Assembly: GCA_930367215.1 (NCBI GenBank)
Contig: OV884059.1
Span: forward strand, 30,433,882-30,497,881
Reading direction: 5' to 3'
Source: Pollenia angustigena
Taxonomy: Eukaryota > Arthropoda > Insecta > Diptera > Polleniidae
Length of the DNA stretch: 64,000 nt
The position numbers and the translations under genes are program-made. Positions 1-11,965 of the stretch are shown piece by piece; the stretch's first letter is position 1; every line of letters begins with the position of its first letter. The notes under the pieces were generated by a model. That model saw only the letters and a list, made by a program, of their open reading frames with translations. It was not told the DNA's origin and searched no databases.

Positions 1-592
1 AAAGAGTAGAAAGTTCGGATAAAATAAAATTTAATTTAGCTCTTGTAAAAGTTCCTTCAAAATAATTCGTAGTAAAATAATAATGGAGTGGGCTCCCACT
101 GTTCCAAAATTCTGTTGATTACTTCTTGACATGACAACCATCTTGTTGAAGAATATTTGAAAATATTATTGAGTGGAATTCGTCTCTTGTACTATGTAGA
201 ACTTTTGCAGAAGTGGTTTCCTATATCTTTTAAAAACTCGTCAATATCATCGGAAATTCACGCTTATATGCTGTCGCTGATACTAAATTTAGAATGTAGC
301 ATAAGCAATCGTTGAATCAATAAGTGCAAAAATCTATTCACAGTAGCGAAGTTCTGTGTTTGGTGCAAATGTTCTTGCAAAAGAGTAAATGCAAAATATC
401 ATAGCTGTTTTGTTACATTTTACAATAAATTCATTGGAAAGTAAATACGAGTTGCCTTTTTATATCAATATTAAATATGTAGGTTTGAAAAATTTGGAAA
501 TAGTACCAAATGAGCGACGGGAGTACCAGCGTACTTTTTAGTTTTAAATTGTACCAAAAAAAGTACAATTGTACCAACTTTATCAACCCTGG
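1..592. repeat. Possible hAT-like element end (right terminus)
   Basis: Read on the minus strand from 592, the sequence begins CAGGGTTGATAAAG and is followed by closely spaced GTACAATT motifs (about 500-580). hAT elements often begin CAGGG and carry short subterminal repeats, so this may be one end of an element whose other end lies left of the window. No transposase domain was recognised in 1-480, and a target-site duplication cannot be tested. Confidence 0.35.
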
Positions 593-1335
593 TAAGAACT
601 AAGAATTATGGCGTCGCGTGTAAATCGAAGAATAATTGAAAAATATTTTTATTTTGATAATGACCAAGCTATGTGTAAAATTTGCTCACATACATACATA
701 TGTTTAAAAGTGATAGAGTTTTTAATCTAACATGTGAAGTTTTATTTATTTTCATATTTTCATATGTACATATGTAGGTATTATGTATTTTCGTATTTAT
801 TGAGAAAACATACTAAAAACATTAAAGAAATAGGTACCTTAAAATATGGTTTTGCGTAACTCACTAAATAAAAGAACAAAAATTAGTTTTTTCGCAAAAA
901 AAAAAACATCTAACGGTAATGATCTTTAAACATTCTTTCTGCAAAAATACTAAGAAATTCAAAATATATGTATGTACCTATGAAGTGCATGCCAGCAACA
1001 GCAAAGAAGTTAACTTGCTGACTTTAAGCGAATGAAAAGCCAAAAAAAAACTTAAACAAAATTTATTACTTACTTAAGTTGTTGCGTTGCTGACTGATTA
1101 AGCAAAGAACATACACATAGCGAGACTAAAAAAATTATTTACTCTCTCTTTTTCTGCTTTTGCTTTTTTGCTTTTGCTTACTCTCTATCAAAGTAATAAA
1201 AGGCATTGAAAAATACAGTTTTTTAATTTGCAGCAAAAAATGTAAACAAAGCAAAAATTTCGTTGCTGTTGCTATTTTAAAGCAAGCAATTTAAACACTG
1301 GTCATATGTCTTAAAATAATTACAAGAAATATAAT
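593..1335. other. AT-rich intergenic DNA, no gene seen
   Basis: Stop-rich, AT-rich sequence with A and T runs. TTGCTGTTGC-like motifs occur near 990 and, inverted, near 1265, and may be the ends of a degraded element, but no TSD was found. Confidence 0.4.
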
Positions 1336-1413
1336 TCGTCGGTTGATTATTTAATTGTCTTATGTCGTATGTAATTTGTATCCACATAAGACAATTAAAT
1401 AATCAACCGACGA
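1336..1413. repeat. Perfect 30 bp inverted repeat (hairpin, 18 nt loop)
   Basis: Positions 1336-1365 and 1384-1413 are exact reverse complements around an 18-base spacer. A perfect stem in otherwise diverged DNA suggests a recent miniature foldback or a transcribed hairpin. Nothing nearby decides between these. Confidence 0.8.
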
Positions 1414-2786
1414 TATGACTGCTGTGGGCAACCGCTTATAATTAAGATTTCTACTGAACAGCTATGACTAGTGTTTTTCATAAGGATATCCCGGGATCCC
1501 GCACATTTTCCGGGAAATAAATCCTGGGGAATTTGTGCGGGAATTCAGCGATTTTTCTTAATTTAATTATAGCAACTTTTAGTCAATGTTATTTCTCTTT
1601 TGTTTGGTTTAAACCACTTTAGTCTACAACAACTCCTTCTTACCGTTAGCATCTGCTCTAAGGAAAAAAGTCTATGAAAGACACCAAATAAATATTTTTT
1701 AATTCAACTTAACAAAAAACTACAGTTTCTGACTTAGACAGTGTTGCCAAACGCCAAAGATATGTTAAATCATAACCGATAAGTAAGGCAATGTTTAATG
1801 TTTAATGCTCTGAAAATTTGAAAGAAGAAGAGTTAAACTGTACAGAATTTTTAATTTGTTTAGAGACCCAGATTTATTTTATAAAAACGAAAAAAGTTGT
1901 TCCCACTTGCTTCAAAAAATTTAATGATTTTATATGCAGAGCAGCTGCATAAAAGATTTTTCGGATGAGATTCTGTAAAAGATGATGACAAAAGTTATTA
2001 ATAAAGAAAACGCTTATTCGATTCGAAGAAAATATTTTTTTTTAAAGGCATAACAAGTTTTAAAAGAACTGCTAAGAAAACTGAAAGTGTCTAGAGATTA
2101 AATAATGTTCTGTTGACTATAAAGGCAAACAACCGTAGAAAGGAAACGTGTTTTATCATTGTAATCTTGTTGATTAATGGTGTTTTCTTTTCTAAAAAAT
2201 AATGATGCATTATAGCTGTGTACTATATTTATTAGGTTACACGAACCCTTACAAAGTGATACATTTTTCTAAATTACAATGGAACAAAATAATAGCTACG
2301 TTTTACACTCAACACTAATGTGTATTTAGCGTGTTAAATATTGAATGCAAAGTTTTTACTAAAAGCTATATTCACCATGCTTGTAGCAATTTTCAACAAT
2401 TATTTTTCTTACAATTCCAATAAGCGTTAACAGCACTGATTTTCAATAATTAATGTCAGCTGTTGTTAAAAATTTTGCGAGAAAAAAAATATAATAAAAG
2501 TAAAACAAACGAAAAACAACAAGTTTTTATATCCATCACAATATAACTATAATCTCAATATAGCGCAAATTGTACGCAAACACAAGAAAAAAATACTTGC
2601 TTGCATAAAAAAGTACTTATCGCAGATGCAAAAAAGGGTATTATCTCACACCCAGTTATAACTGCGGGTAAGAAATGGAACAAATTTGCCATTTATTGTT
2701 GCAACATGTTTAGAAAGGAAAACGACAACTTCTCACATTTTTGCATATATTTTTAGAATGGAACAAAAACGCGCACGACTGGTAGC
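1414..2786. other. Intergenic DNA with a GC-rich repeat fragment
   Basis: Positions 1480-1550 carry CCCGGGA / TCCGGGAAATAAAT motifs closely resembling 3577-3650, so a dispersed repeat fragment is present. The rest is AT-rich without a credible reading frame. Confidence 0.4.
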
Positions 2787-3040
2787 ATATCGTCGTGCGG
2801 GAGTTTATGTGCTCTATCCGCCATTTTACACATTTCGAGTTAATTATGCCACTTTAGGTTTTCGACCCCAAATTTTTCAAATATGTAATCCGTTTTCGGC
2901 TATCTCATCTAGTTTCTGAGATAAATAGTGTCTGTTTTGTTCTATATCCTTCAAACCTGAATTATGTTAAAACTTCAAGATCGATTTTCTCAAAATACAC
3001 TTTTGGCATATAGAGCACATAAACTCCCGCACGACGATAT
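2787..3040. mobile_element. 254 bp MITE-like inverted-repeat element
   Basis: The 31 bp arms 2787-2817 and 3010-3040 are exact reverse complements (core CGTCGTGCGGGAGTTTATG) around 192 bp of noncoding sequence. Perfect arms point to a recent non-autonomous DNA element. A TA duplication is possible but cannot be separated from the arm sequence. The open frame across it is incidental. Confidence 0.65.
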
Positions 3041-3655
3041 ATGGAACATTATTGTCAGAAAAGAAAACACCATAAAATTAGAAAATGGCTTTCAAATGAT
3101 TCTGCTAATGCTTATTGTGAACTAAAATCCTATTTTAAAAGAAATAATTTGTTTAAATAATTTAAAATTTTTGGTTTTATATAAATGCTGTTGGCTTTCA
3201 ATTAATTCTGAGGCAATAAGTGCTTGATAAGTCTTTATGTTTAGTTTTATAAGAAAACAATTTAAGGCTTTTGGAAATTTTATCCGAATTTAATATAATC
3301 ATCAGTTCTCTGCGGTTATAGTTTTTTAAGATTTTATTCTTAAGCCCTCCTAATGTGACAGATCGGAACTTTTTATGTTTTTGCACATTGAAAAAAAGGT
3401 AACCAAAGCTATAACTTTCTTAAAAATCCCACAAAATAATTGAAATTATGCCCATGAAGATCTTAAGGTGCCATTAAGCAGTTTTTTCATTTTTGCTACA
3501 GAAATTTAAGAAAGTTAAAAGTTAAAGGAAATACTATTTGTTCAAATAAATTACATTAAATAATATAATATTTGTATTTAGCGGGATTTCCCGGAATTCC
3601 GGGAAATTGAAAATAAATCCCGCTTTCCCGGGAAATAAAAAAGTCCGGGAAAAGC
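3041..3655. other. AT-rich DNA ending in a CCCGGG repeat
   Basis: No coding signal. Positions 3577-3655 hold several CCCGGGAAAT motifs in both orientations, the same repeat type as 1480-1550. It abuts the hAT-like element that follows and may be the host copy into which that element jumped. Confidence 0.4.
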
Positions 3656-4447
3656 CAGTGTTCCCAGTTTTAAGGATTTTTTTTTTAAATTGGGGATACA
3701 CATTTTTTGAAAATCCCCAGGGAATTTTTTTTGGGGCAAAGCACTTTTTCGCTGGGGATTTTTGGGGATAATTTATTATTATTAATTTTGTTTTTGCAAT
3801 GGCAAGACCGATTTGGTCAAGATGTGGGTACAAATTTTAGTCTTTTTTGTGGTTTAAAACCATTTCAAGAACTTGTTGAAATAGTTTTAAATATGCTTTT
3901 TGTACCAACTAGCGTTACTTCTGTTGAACTAGCGTTTTTCTGTAGTGAATACAACCAAAATCAATATTTGCAACAGAATGCAATATGAGTTATTAGGAGC
4001 TCTTCTTAGAATAAATACACACTTTAAAATAATGTAGCTTGGTGTGACAAATTTGTTCAATAATCGCAATTGCACTTTTTAAACAAACAACATTTAAAAC
4101 AAAATTGCATTAGCCTATGAATCAGAAGATTATGATTCCCTAGTTTTGGAAATGATAAATATGTATTGACGCATAATTATTTTTCTTTTGCGTTTTTACG
4201 TAACCCTTGTTACATACTGTACATGTATACATAGATACGTAGAACTCAAAGAATAAATAACATTAGTTTTAATAATTTTACACAAATGGGTTTATTTAGA
4301 TAAATCGATGCATGCCTATTTTTACATTGACAGAAAAATTTTTGTTTTAAGAAAATGTGGGGATTTTTTGGGATAAGAAAATGGCTATTTTTGGGGATGA
4401 AAAATTGCAAATTATGGATAAGGCCTAAAATAACACTGGGAACTCTG
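3656..4447. mobile_element. Probable non-autonomous hAT element
   Basis: The termini are CAGTGTTCCCAG at 3656 and, on the other strand, CAGAGTTCCCAG ending at 4447 (11 of 12 match). GGGGAT-rich subterminal motifs occur near both ends. CAG(A/T)GTTCCC termini are typical of hAT transposons. The candidate 8 bp flanks match only 4 of 8, so an exact TSD is not preserved. A stretch around 3840-3990 encodes a peptide vaguely like the hAT C-terminal dimerisation region, with stops; that reading is weak. Confidence 0.45.
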
Positions 4448-5586
4448 AACACAGCATTTATATTGTTTGAAACACAACATTATTTTTTTTTTAAATAATT
4501 GTAAAATATTATTTAGGACACTATGACGATATAATTTGATTGTGAATCCCCCAAATGTTTTTAAATAAATGAAAATATTCACTTTTTTTCTACTTATGAT
4601 AAGTTACATAATATGATCAGAATAAGTTCATTGCGTTAATGATAAATTACATTTCAGTAACGACTATTTACGTTGCATTATAGAACTTATGCCATAGAAA
4701 TAATAACGAAATATCATTGTGTTTATGAAGATTTCGAACTTAATGAAACGATTGTCGTTTTGGAAAACGTCGCGATAAGTTGTCTAAAAAATACATGGAA
4801 AAATACACAAAAATGGCAACATTCATTGCAGGAATGTTAACATCTTTACATTAACGAAGGTTTTTCCCTTAGTCCCCTTTTACAATGTGGCAAGTGGAAG
4901 GCAGACAGACGAAGTTTGTTGGTGAGGGGTTGTAGAGGTAGAGTGTGTAGTACATGCCTATTTGTACTGGACATTTTTTGGTTATCTTTTACACTTTTCG
5001 GCATTTTCATGTTGTTGCTTCATATAATTTTTCTCACACCAATGTAATTTTAGTATCAATGCCTGTTAAATGTTCATCTTCGTCAACAGCGAAAAGAACG
5101 AAAAAAGGAAAACAATAATTTCTGTCTGTCTATTAATTTCGCGATTGTGAAAGGTTTAGGCAAGTTCAAAAGAGAATAAGAAAAATGTCTGCCTTTCAAT
5201 TTCAACGTTGTAAATTGGGACTTAGGAGGCATTTATACGATGTCTTTTAAGACACGTCTAACAAACACGTTTTTTTTTTTGTAGACATATCTGACAAGAC
5301 ATCGTAAAAATTTCGCCGTGAAGTAAGTAGTTGTTAAAAAAGAATTAGTTATTATTTCTTTCTAAAGGTCCACTGTGACCGATGCAAATGCATAAATGCA
5401 TATTTTTTTAGGATTTTGTTATAGAAAAATTTTTAGATTTTACTTATTTTATAAATTCCTCCATAAATTCTTACACTAAGACGAACAAGCAGACTGCAAA
5501 GTTGTACAAACGTAATTTCTTATTTGTGAGGATGTTTTATTGTACGTTTTCTTTAAAAATTATTCCAAAAAATTTTTCTTACATGG
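4448..5586. other. Intergenic DNA, no gene seen
   Basis: AT-rich with no supported reading frame. A small hairpin (ACGATGTCTT at 5238 pairing with AAGACATCGT near 5299) is the only structure noticed. Confidence 0.45.
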
Positions 5587-6647
5587 CACACTGGGAAATT
5601 TCGGCCAAAAATAATTTTTTTTTTTTTATTTTAATAAAATTTGGATGACAGAATATAGCGAACACTTCAAAACATACAACTCATTTATTATTTTGGCTCT
5701 TAGATAACTATTTTACTGTTAGTGGAGCAAAGTAGATAATTTTTTTCTTATAAATTAAAGGGTTTTAAAGTTTAATTTTGTGATTTGAAATAAAAATAAG
5801 CTATGATTTTTTCTTTTAAGTATTCTTTGAAAATAAGCACGTTAAGTTTAAACCGCATTAGTAGTTAATCATTCCATGTGATAATTGTGATTTTGTGTTA
5901 TTTTTTTGGACAAGTGAAGGGATTGTGAGTTACTTTAAAAATAAAGGAAGCCAAATTTAAAGTAAGCCAAATTTAAAGAGACCATAATAAAAAAGGTGGG
6001 GCTAGGGGAGGTTTAGTGATTATTAGATCTAGTACTGTTAAGTATCAAAAGTAAGTACTATACATTTTAGCTGCCACCACTTGCCACCCAAGTAGCCAGA
6101 TCATTTTTATTAATTTCCTTTATTTGTATAAGATTAGCGTGACTGACTGGGTGATCATCGCGCAGCCCAAACAACTTAAGCCAGACACTTGAAATTTTGT
6201 ATGTAGACTCCCCTCTCAATGTGTCAATAAAAAAAGTATAGTCTTTTGGAAATTAAATTCATAAGGGGTTAGAAATGGGTAAAAACGGGTAAAGCACCAT
6301 TATATCTCGTGATCTAACAGAGGTAGACGTAAATTTCAAAACATGAATTATTGACTTTTTTGAAATTTGCAAATTTTGGGTATAAAAAAGGGCAACAATA
6401 AAATTTTGGTACTTTTTTGGTAAATAATTTATCTTCTTAAAGTAATTAAGATAAAAATAAAGTTAAATTGTGTTCTCTTCTCTTCTCTTAAAAAGCTCTT
6501 ATACAAATATGGTACCTTTTGGAAATTCGAATATAAATACCGTTGGTACTTTTTTCTGTTAAGCTATTTTTATTTTTATACTGAATATAAGTATGTCCAA
6601 TATGTGAATGCCAAATTTCAGCTATTTACTGAAAGAACAGATATTTG

Positions 6648-6648
<1 letters not shown>

Positions 6649-6685
<37 letters not shown>
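6649..6685. repeat. (TA)18 microsatellite
   Basis: An uninterrupted TA dinucleotide run inside the 5587-7913 element. Confidence 0.95.
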
Positions 6686-6688
<3 letters not shown>

Positions 6689-7080
6689 GCTATGCAGTCG
6701 CGAGTACAGGGGAAGAAAAAAAAATTGGTACACATCCTTACCCATCTCAACCCCCACCCACTTTAAACGGAAAAATATATACCATTTCTATGATCTTTCT
6801 AAATGAAATTTTGCAAAATGGTATGTTTCAGTTGAAGGTTCCTAAACAATCCCCCTGTCACCCATCCCACAAGAGCTCAAGTCGGATCCACGTCTGAGTT
6901 ATGTTAAGATATATATACATATGTTTATGTATTTATATAATCACATAAGTTCACAGATTATATTATAACCATATTATGATCATATCTTCTTTTATTTGCT
7001 CAGGTAGGCAAAAAGATGGGGACAGGAGATGAGGATATCGTTAGCTAAAATACAAAAAGACGTAAATAACATAAACATAG

Positions 7081-7330
7081 TTCTGTGGCATTTTGACAAA
7101 ACATCTTAAGTCGAGATAAGAAAGCAAAAACGTTTTTTAAAAAAACTGGGTGAAAAAATCATTTTTATTAAATAATAAAATAAACCAAAATTAAAGACAA
7201 ATTTTGTTTATAATACAAAATTTTAAAAACTTAAACAAAAATGTTTTTTGAATGAAAATTCGTATGATTAACAACATTTTTTTCAACTTTTTAAATTCGA
7301 GTTAAGATGTTTTGTCAAAATGCCACAGAA
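7081..7330. mobile_element. 250 bp foldback MITE (29 bp arms)
   Basis: Arms 7081-7109 and 7302-7330 are exact reverse complements (core GGCATTTTGACAAAACATC). The interior is noncoding and A/T-homopolymer rich. It lies inside the 5587-7913 element. Confidence 0.65.
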
Positions 7331-7485
7331 TTTTAAAGGAGGAGCAACAAACTTTGTAAAGTGAACACTATAAACATGTCAGAAAAACATGAATTAATAA
7401 GTCGTCGATGGAATTCTTCAACCAATTTTCAAAAAAAACCATTTCATTATATTTTCTTAAAAAAAAATGTGTAATTACGTCGTTT

Positions 7486-7665
7486 TGCATACATCAAACA
7501 AAATAACTTGTAGTTACGTCCCTTTGTTTTTTGTTAATTAAAGCGCAATTTTTGATCGAAGAAGTGTACAATTTTGTCAAGACATGTAGTCTTATAGCAT
7601 TCATAATAATCAATCAAAAACTCGATTTTGAATTTTTTGTTAGTTACGTCTTTTGGCATTTTAGC
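7486..7665. repeat. ACGTCC-type repeat, diverged copy
   Basis: Contains three TTACGTC(C/G)-TTTG motifs (about 7487, 7514, 7646) and an interior resembling the better-preserved element at 60099-60344 (shared TTTTTGATCG). Probably a decayed copy of the same MITE family. Confidence 0.45.
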
Positions 7666-7913
7666 TTACGATATATAGATATTCCACAAACTACTAATAT
7701 AATCGCTACAAATGACCATAATACACCTCCAAAGCCTTTTATAATTTTGTTCGATACTTTTGGGTCGCCAATGATCTGGCCAACCCCTGTATGTACGTGT
7801 CTTCAATTTTACCTAGGGATAAACATGCTATTCTCAAGTTGGATACCAAATTTCAGCCATTTACGTAAAGAAATAAAGAAGTTATGGATTTTTGGCCGGA
7901 ATTTCCCAGTGTG

Positions 7914-9028
7914 CATGGTCTGTAATCTAAGGAAGTGTTCAAAGAGAAATATGTTATTTGGATTAACGGTAAATTTTTATTTTGTTTTAATCATTATTCA
8001 GTTAAATTATTACGGAAAAAAAATTCACGTTCGAAATGTCACGTATCGACACAGATTTGTCTTGAAAAAAAAATACAGAAGATTTTGGAATCAAACCAAA
8101 GACATTTTAATATTACATTGCTACGTAAAATTCCGAAATTATTTGGACTAAGAAATTGTGCCAGGTTTCGCTGAATTACGCCTCTTTATACATGGCCTCA
8201 AAAACTACTTCTATTTTTTTCACGTTCGAACCGCTACATTTGTTTGCCATTATCTTTAACCTTGAATCGCGCTGTTGTTTAAAATGTAATTGCATTTTTG
8301 ATGCGTACGACTGCCAAGTTCAACACTATGGAATTACCCATATACAAAAACGTTTGCGCCGTGTATGTGCTCCTAAAAAAGAACCGCTAGACAGATTGAC
8401 ACCAAACTTGGGCAATGAATAATTTTAGTCGGGAGCCTGGTTTCTCTTAAGTTTAATCCCGATGGGTGGTGCTGTCGTCGTGAAATTCAATGTTTTCTTA
8501 TTTATAGTACGATTTGGCTCAAATTTAAGTATAAATAAGTTTCCTGATAACATTTTGACCCGATAGATAGCGCTGGGGTAAACTTATGAACAAAATTCTC
8601 CAATATTTAATTTAATATTTTTATTTGGAAAATCCCGAGCAGCGCCGGGACCAAACAGCTTGTATTCTATTATCTTCTTTTTTTTAAAAATTTGTAATCA
8701 TTTCTTTTGCATATTCTGGCAACACTGATGAAAGTCTAAAACAATATGATTGCTTGTTTTTGTGTTTTGTGGACAAGAAACTTAAGATTAAATAACTTAA
8801 TTAAACGTAAAAGTCTTTTTCATTTCTATTATTCTTGATTTGTTTTTTGTTTTATTTAGTTTATTTTGTTGTATCTCACTACAAGGTTAGTGTGGTTGTA
8901 TGTTGAATGTCAGTGAAACGAGCAGTGTCATTTACACGTGCTTAGACTGATGATTCTTTTTTTTAACAACAAATATGATACAAAAATTATTGAAATAAAA
9001 AGTGAAAAATAAATTAAAAGTTTTATAT
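7914..9028. other. Intergenic DNA with short open frames, no recognised gene
   Basis: An 88-codon open frame (8156-8422) has no recognisable domain and no supporting context. The 8430-8670 part, with GATGGGTGG and AGCGCTGGGG motifs, looks like repeat debris. Confidence 0.35.
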
Positions 9029-9692
9029 TCACCCCTATCGTGAATAATTTTTCCCCTTTCCACATATTTGCGATCATAAACAACTCCGATGAAAAAATGT
9101 AATTCAAAGGAGAGTAATAACGTGAAAAAATGTTCACGGGAAAAAATTCCCCTTATCGTGAAAAATTTTTTCCCTCGTAATTTGTTCACATTTCCCTTAG
9201 ATTTTCTCACTTTATTTTTGCTAGGGAACAGAACATGTATGTACATAAGTAGCTCCTCCTATAAATCGAATATAAATTAATAAAGTTAATAAAGCACAAA
9301 CCGATATATTTCTCAACAAAATGCAAAACAACAGGTCGATTGTCTGCGGATTTGTGAAGCTTTCGATTGACTTGGTGGCAGAATTTTGGAAAATATTTTA
9401 CTACATTAAAATTAAAAAGTGCAAAAAACTAACGTTGTAATCAAACTATCCCTCCAGTACTAAATATTTTGCTTTATTATTTTAACTTTTCTTTAAAATA
9501 TATACTTGTATATTTTTGAACAAAAATTTCTATGATTTTTCATTTTTTTAATCTTTCTTCTTTTTTTACATTCACTGGAACTGATAGCGTGAAAAATTTT
9601 TCACATGAGATTCACGATTGCTTTTTTCCCTTCGAGGGGAATGAAAATTTCATGGGAACAAAAATTCCACTTGTTATTCACGATAGGGGTGA
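9029..9692. mobile_element. 664 bp element with TCACCCCTATCG termini
   Basis: The 19 bp termini 9029-9047 and 9674-9692 are perfect inverted copies (TCACCCCTATCGTGAATAA). Inside are several subterminal motifs of the kind GGGAAAAAATTCCCC and TTCACG in both orientations. It is noncoding. A second, expanded copy with the same ends is at 33023-35471. No clean TSD was found. Confidence 0.65.
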
Positions 9693-10260
9693 TTTAAAAA
9701 AGTGGTTTTAAGCTCTGATTTTGAAATCAAAACATGAAACTCTGCAAATATCTTTTCTTTTTTTTTAATAAAATTCGTAAGTGTGTTATAATGCTTGGCA
9801 TAACACATCATAAAAAATGCAATAACATTCATAATTTTTCGCTTCTTAGAATTTAAGTAAAGTAGAGAAACATAAAAAAATGTTATCATGTATTTTACTA
9901 CCTAACAATACCATATTCATATCTAATTTTGTTGCTCTTAGATTAAAAAGTATGGCAACATTTTAATCTACATTCATTCAACTGAATAACAAACGGACGG
10001 ATATAAATTGGCACGTAAAAATATACTTCAACATACACACGCTTTCTCATACTTTATATACATAAAAAACAAGACTTTAAAATACACACACAGTGTAGGT
10101 GTGTAGTACGTAGCATTTATGGTTAATAATTCCATGAAGCACTTCATACATTTACTGGTTGAGCGACAATCTTAACAGCTTGCTATCAGCTCTCCTGCAG
10201 TTAGCTAGAGCTTCATGCCTGCCAGCCAGCCAATCAGACAGTTAGACTCCATCAATACTG
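9693..10260. other. Intergenic DNA, nothing recognised
   Basis: AT-rich sequence with CA-rich stretches near 10090. No reading frame, RNA gene or repeat structure could be supported. Confidence 0.4.
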
Positions 10261-11298
10261 TAGTTTCCCAACAAACATGAAGTAAAACTTTTGATATGAA
10301 ATGACTTTATCAATTGACATCAAACACAATTCCCAAACGTTTTCTAATTGTTTGATTTTACGTTTAAATTCAAATTGATAATGATTTCAATTTGATGGCA
10401 AATTGGTATTAATTCAAATCAAAAATAAACTTGGCAATACTAAAGATAAAAATAATTACAAACTAAAATTTTGTATTCCCAAAAATCTCTTTGATAATAA
10501 ACAGGTAAGTGCACGGCTTAAAAACCCTTAACCTGGCAACATGCTTTTGCAAGTTGTTTTTGTTTTCATTTTGTTTTTTCTTAACCTACTTGCAACCATA
10601 ATTAATATTGGAAGAATTCCAATCAATTGTTGTGGGGAATGTAAGAAGGGATAAACTCACTGTTTATTGTTGATGTTTTTGTTTTCGGTAGTGATTTTGC
10701 CTCATTGTTACTTCATATTAATTAAACAATTTTTTACAATAACTTGCGAACAACATTTTTTCTTTTAAAATAAACTATAGTTCATGTTAATTTAACTTTG
10801 CAGTACAGTTATGGAGATTGTCATTTTGTATATTGAAATAACAATCCGAATCACTTTTAATGAAAGTTATTTCAAGTTGAAACAACGTGAATTTCATGTA
10901 GAATCAAATTGGTTGGAGTATGATATAACAGTGTGAAGAAGCTTCAGATACAACTTTTGCATTTATTTAAGAATAATTCAAGAAACTTACCCCTGTAACA
11001 CATGTTTCACCTGCTTTGTAATCTCTTTTGTCAACAGAAGCATCAGCAGAATGGCCCGATATGATTTTCGTCATTAGTATACTTTAAAAACTTTTCGGAC
11101 TATTTAACTAAGTAAATTTAATTAAAAGAATTACGCTTGAAAGCAAGTTGAAAATAAAGTCATTTTCCATTTGAAAATAATTTCCCCTTTTTGTTGAGAT
11201 CGCTATGATTTTCAAATCATTATCAAACGTATGTCGTTTGAGAAAACGTCAAATCATTTTCAATTTGAAACCAAACCTCCGTGTTTGTTGGGAAACTA
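10261..11298. mobile_element. ~1 kb TIR element, GTTTCCCAACAAACA ends
   Basis: TAGTTTCCCAACAAACA at 10261 recurs inverted at 11282-11298. A flanking TA on each side is compatible with a TA duplication. AATTTGA/TCAAATT motifs are dense near both ends. No transposase was recognised. The interior part near 10497-10690 is itself a dispersed repeat. Confidence 0.55.
10497..10690 (+). repeat. Dispersed repeat, copy shared with 32572-32765
   Basis: This segment, from the TTTTTGTTTTCATTTTG stretch through GAATTCCAATCAATTG to CTCACTGTTTATTGTTG, is found again on the opposite strand at about 32572-32765 with good identity. Confidence 0.55.
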
Positions 11299-11565
11299 AC
11301 AACCAAACACACACATGCACGCATTAATATACTTTGTGTGTGTACAGTTTTTAGCAGTGCTCTTCTAATAAGGCACGAATAATATTAAAATGTATTGGGT
11401 GTCTACTGAAAGAAATCAATTTATACTTTAAGAACTTTTTTTAACCCAGTGATTTTTAAGGAAATTTTGTAAACATTTGTGTTGTGTATATGACAAAGCA
11501 TGTGTGACCAGTAAAAATAATACAAAAATGATTTTTATTTTGCATTTGTCGACGAAAGTGGTCAA

Positions 11566-11965
11566 AAAAACATAATAAGCAAATGTATTCAGGTTTTCAG
11601 GACAAAGTCTTGACAGAAAGAATACTAAACAAACAGAGGAAAGGAGGCAACATGTAATTTGAAATTTAAGTAATAATAACAGCAAATTTCGAACCACCAG
11701 TACTACTGGTTTAAGATTGATGTTTGACTGTTGGCTAACGGGCACCGCAGTGGTGCAGTGGGTAGAACTCAAAGATCTTCCGACGATAGAATGTGGTGAT
11801 TCTTGAAACATGTAAAGATCAACCCGGGTTCAAATCCCAGCTCAGCCAAGAAAAATGATCAATAAATTTTAATAAAAATTCCAAGTTGTAAAATTCCTTC
11901 CCTCAGTGAAAATTATTTAATGAAAATTAAATTTGATGAACTCAAGCCTAATTGAAGAATATTAA
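11566..11965 (+). mobile_element. tRNA-derived SINE-like repeat, copy a
   Basis: Carries an A-box-like TGGTGCAGTGG (about 11752) and a B-box-like GGGTTCAAATCCC (about 11827), the internal promoter of RNA polymerase III, roughly 75 bases apart. It is preceded by the family head (TCTTGACAGAAAG near 11610) and followed by the family tail (AATTAAATTTGATGAACT near 11920). Related copies occur near 14400 (minus), 15500, 32200, 43100 and 44470. The opposite-strand open frame over it is not a gene. Confidence 0.65.

Larger units (their letters stand above)
5587..7913. mobile_element. 2.3 kb TIR element with 5 bp duplication
   Basis: The left end CACACTGGGAAATT at 5587 is repeated inverted at the right end (7913 inward). 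The match continues through CGGCCAAAAAT with one mismatch in 25. The 5 bp CATGG lies directly outside both ends (5582-5586 and 7914-7918). No transposase was recognised, so it looks non-autonomous. It contains a (TA)n tract, a 29 bp-arm hairpin element and an ACGTCC-type element. The superfamily is uncertain: the length of the duplication fits Transib, but the TIR does not clearly do so. Confidence 0.6.

Noticed and set aside
2686..2919. 77-codon plus-strand frame
   Set aside because: It runs through one arm of a MITE (2787-2817), has no domain and no gene context.
3840..3990. Definite hAT transposase C-terminus
   Set aside because: Only a loose resemblance over ~30 residues with stops; mentioned as weak support inside the element entry, not called as a gene.
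6604..6897. 97-codon frame
   Set aside because: Largely the translation of a (TA)n microsatellite (YIYIYI...).
7531..8151. 206-codon frame, the longest in the first 40 kb
   Set aside because: Starts without ATG, crosses the right end and TSD of the 5587-7913 element and contains an ACGTCC repeat; low-complexity F/I/L/N composition, no domain.
11428..11811. 127-codon minus-strand frame
   Set aside because: Antisense to the SINE-like repeat copy a; composition reflects the repeat.
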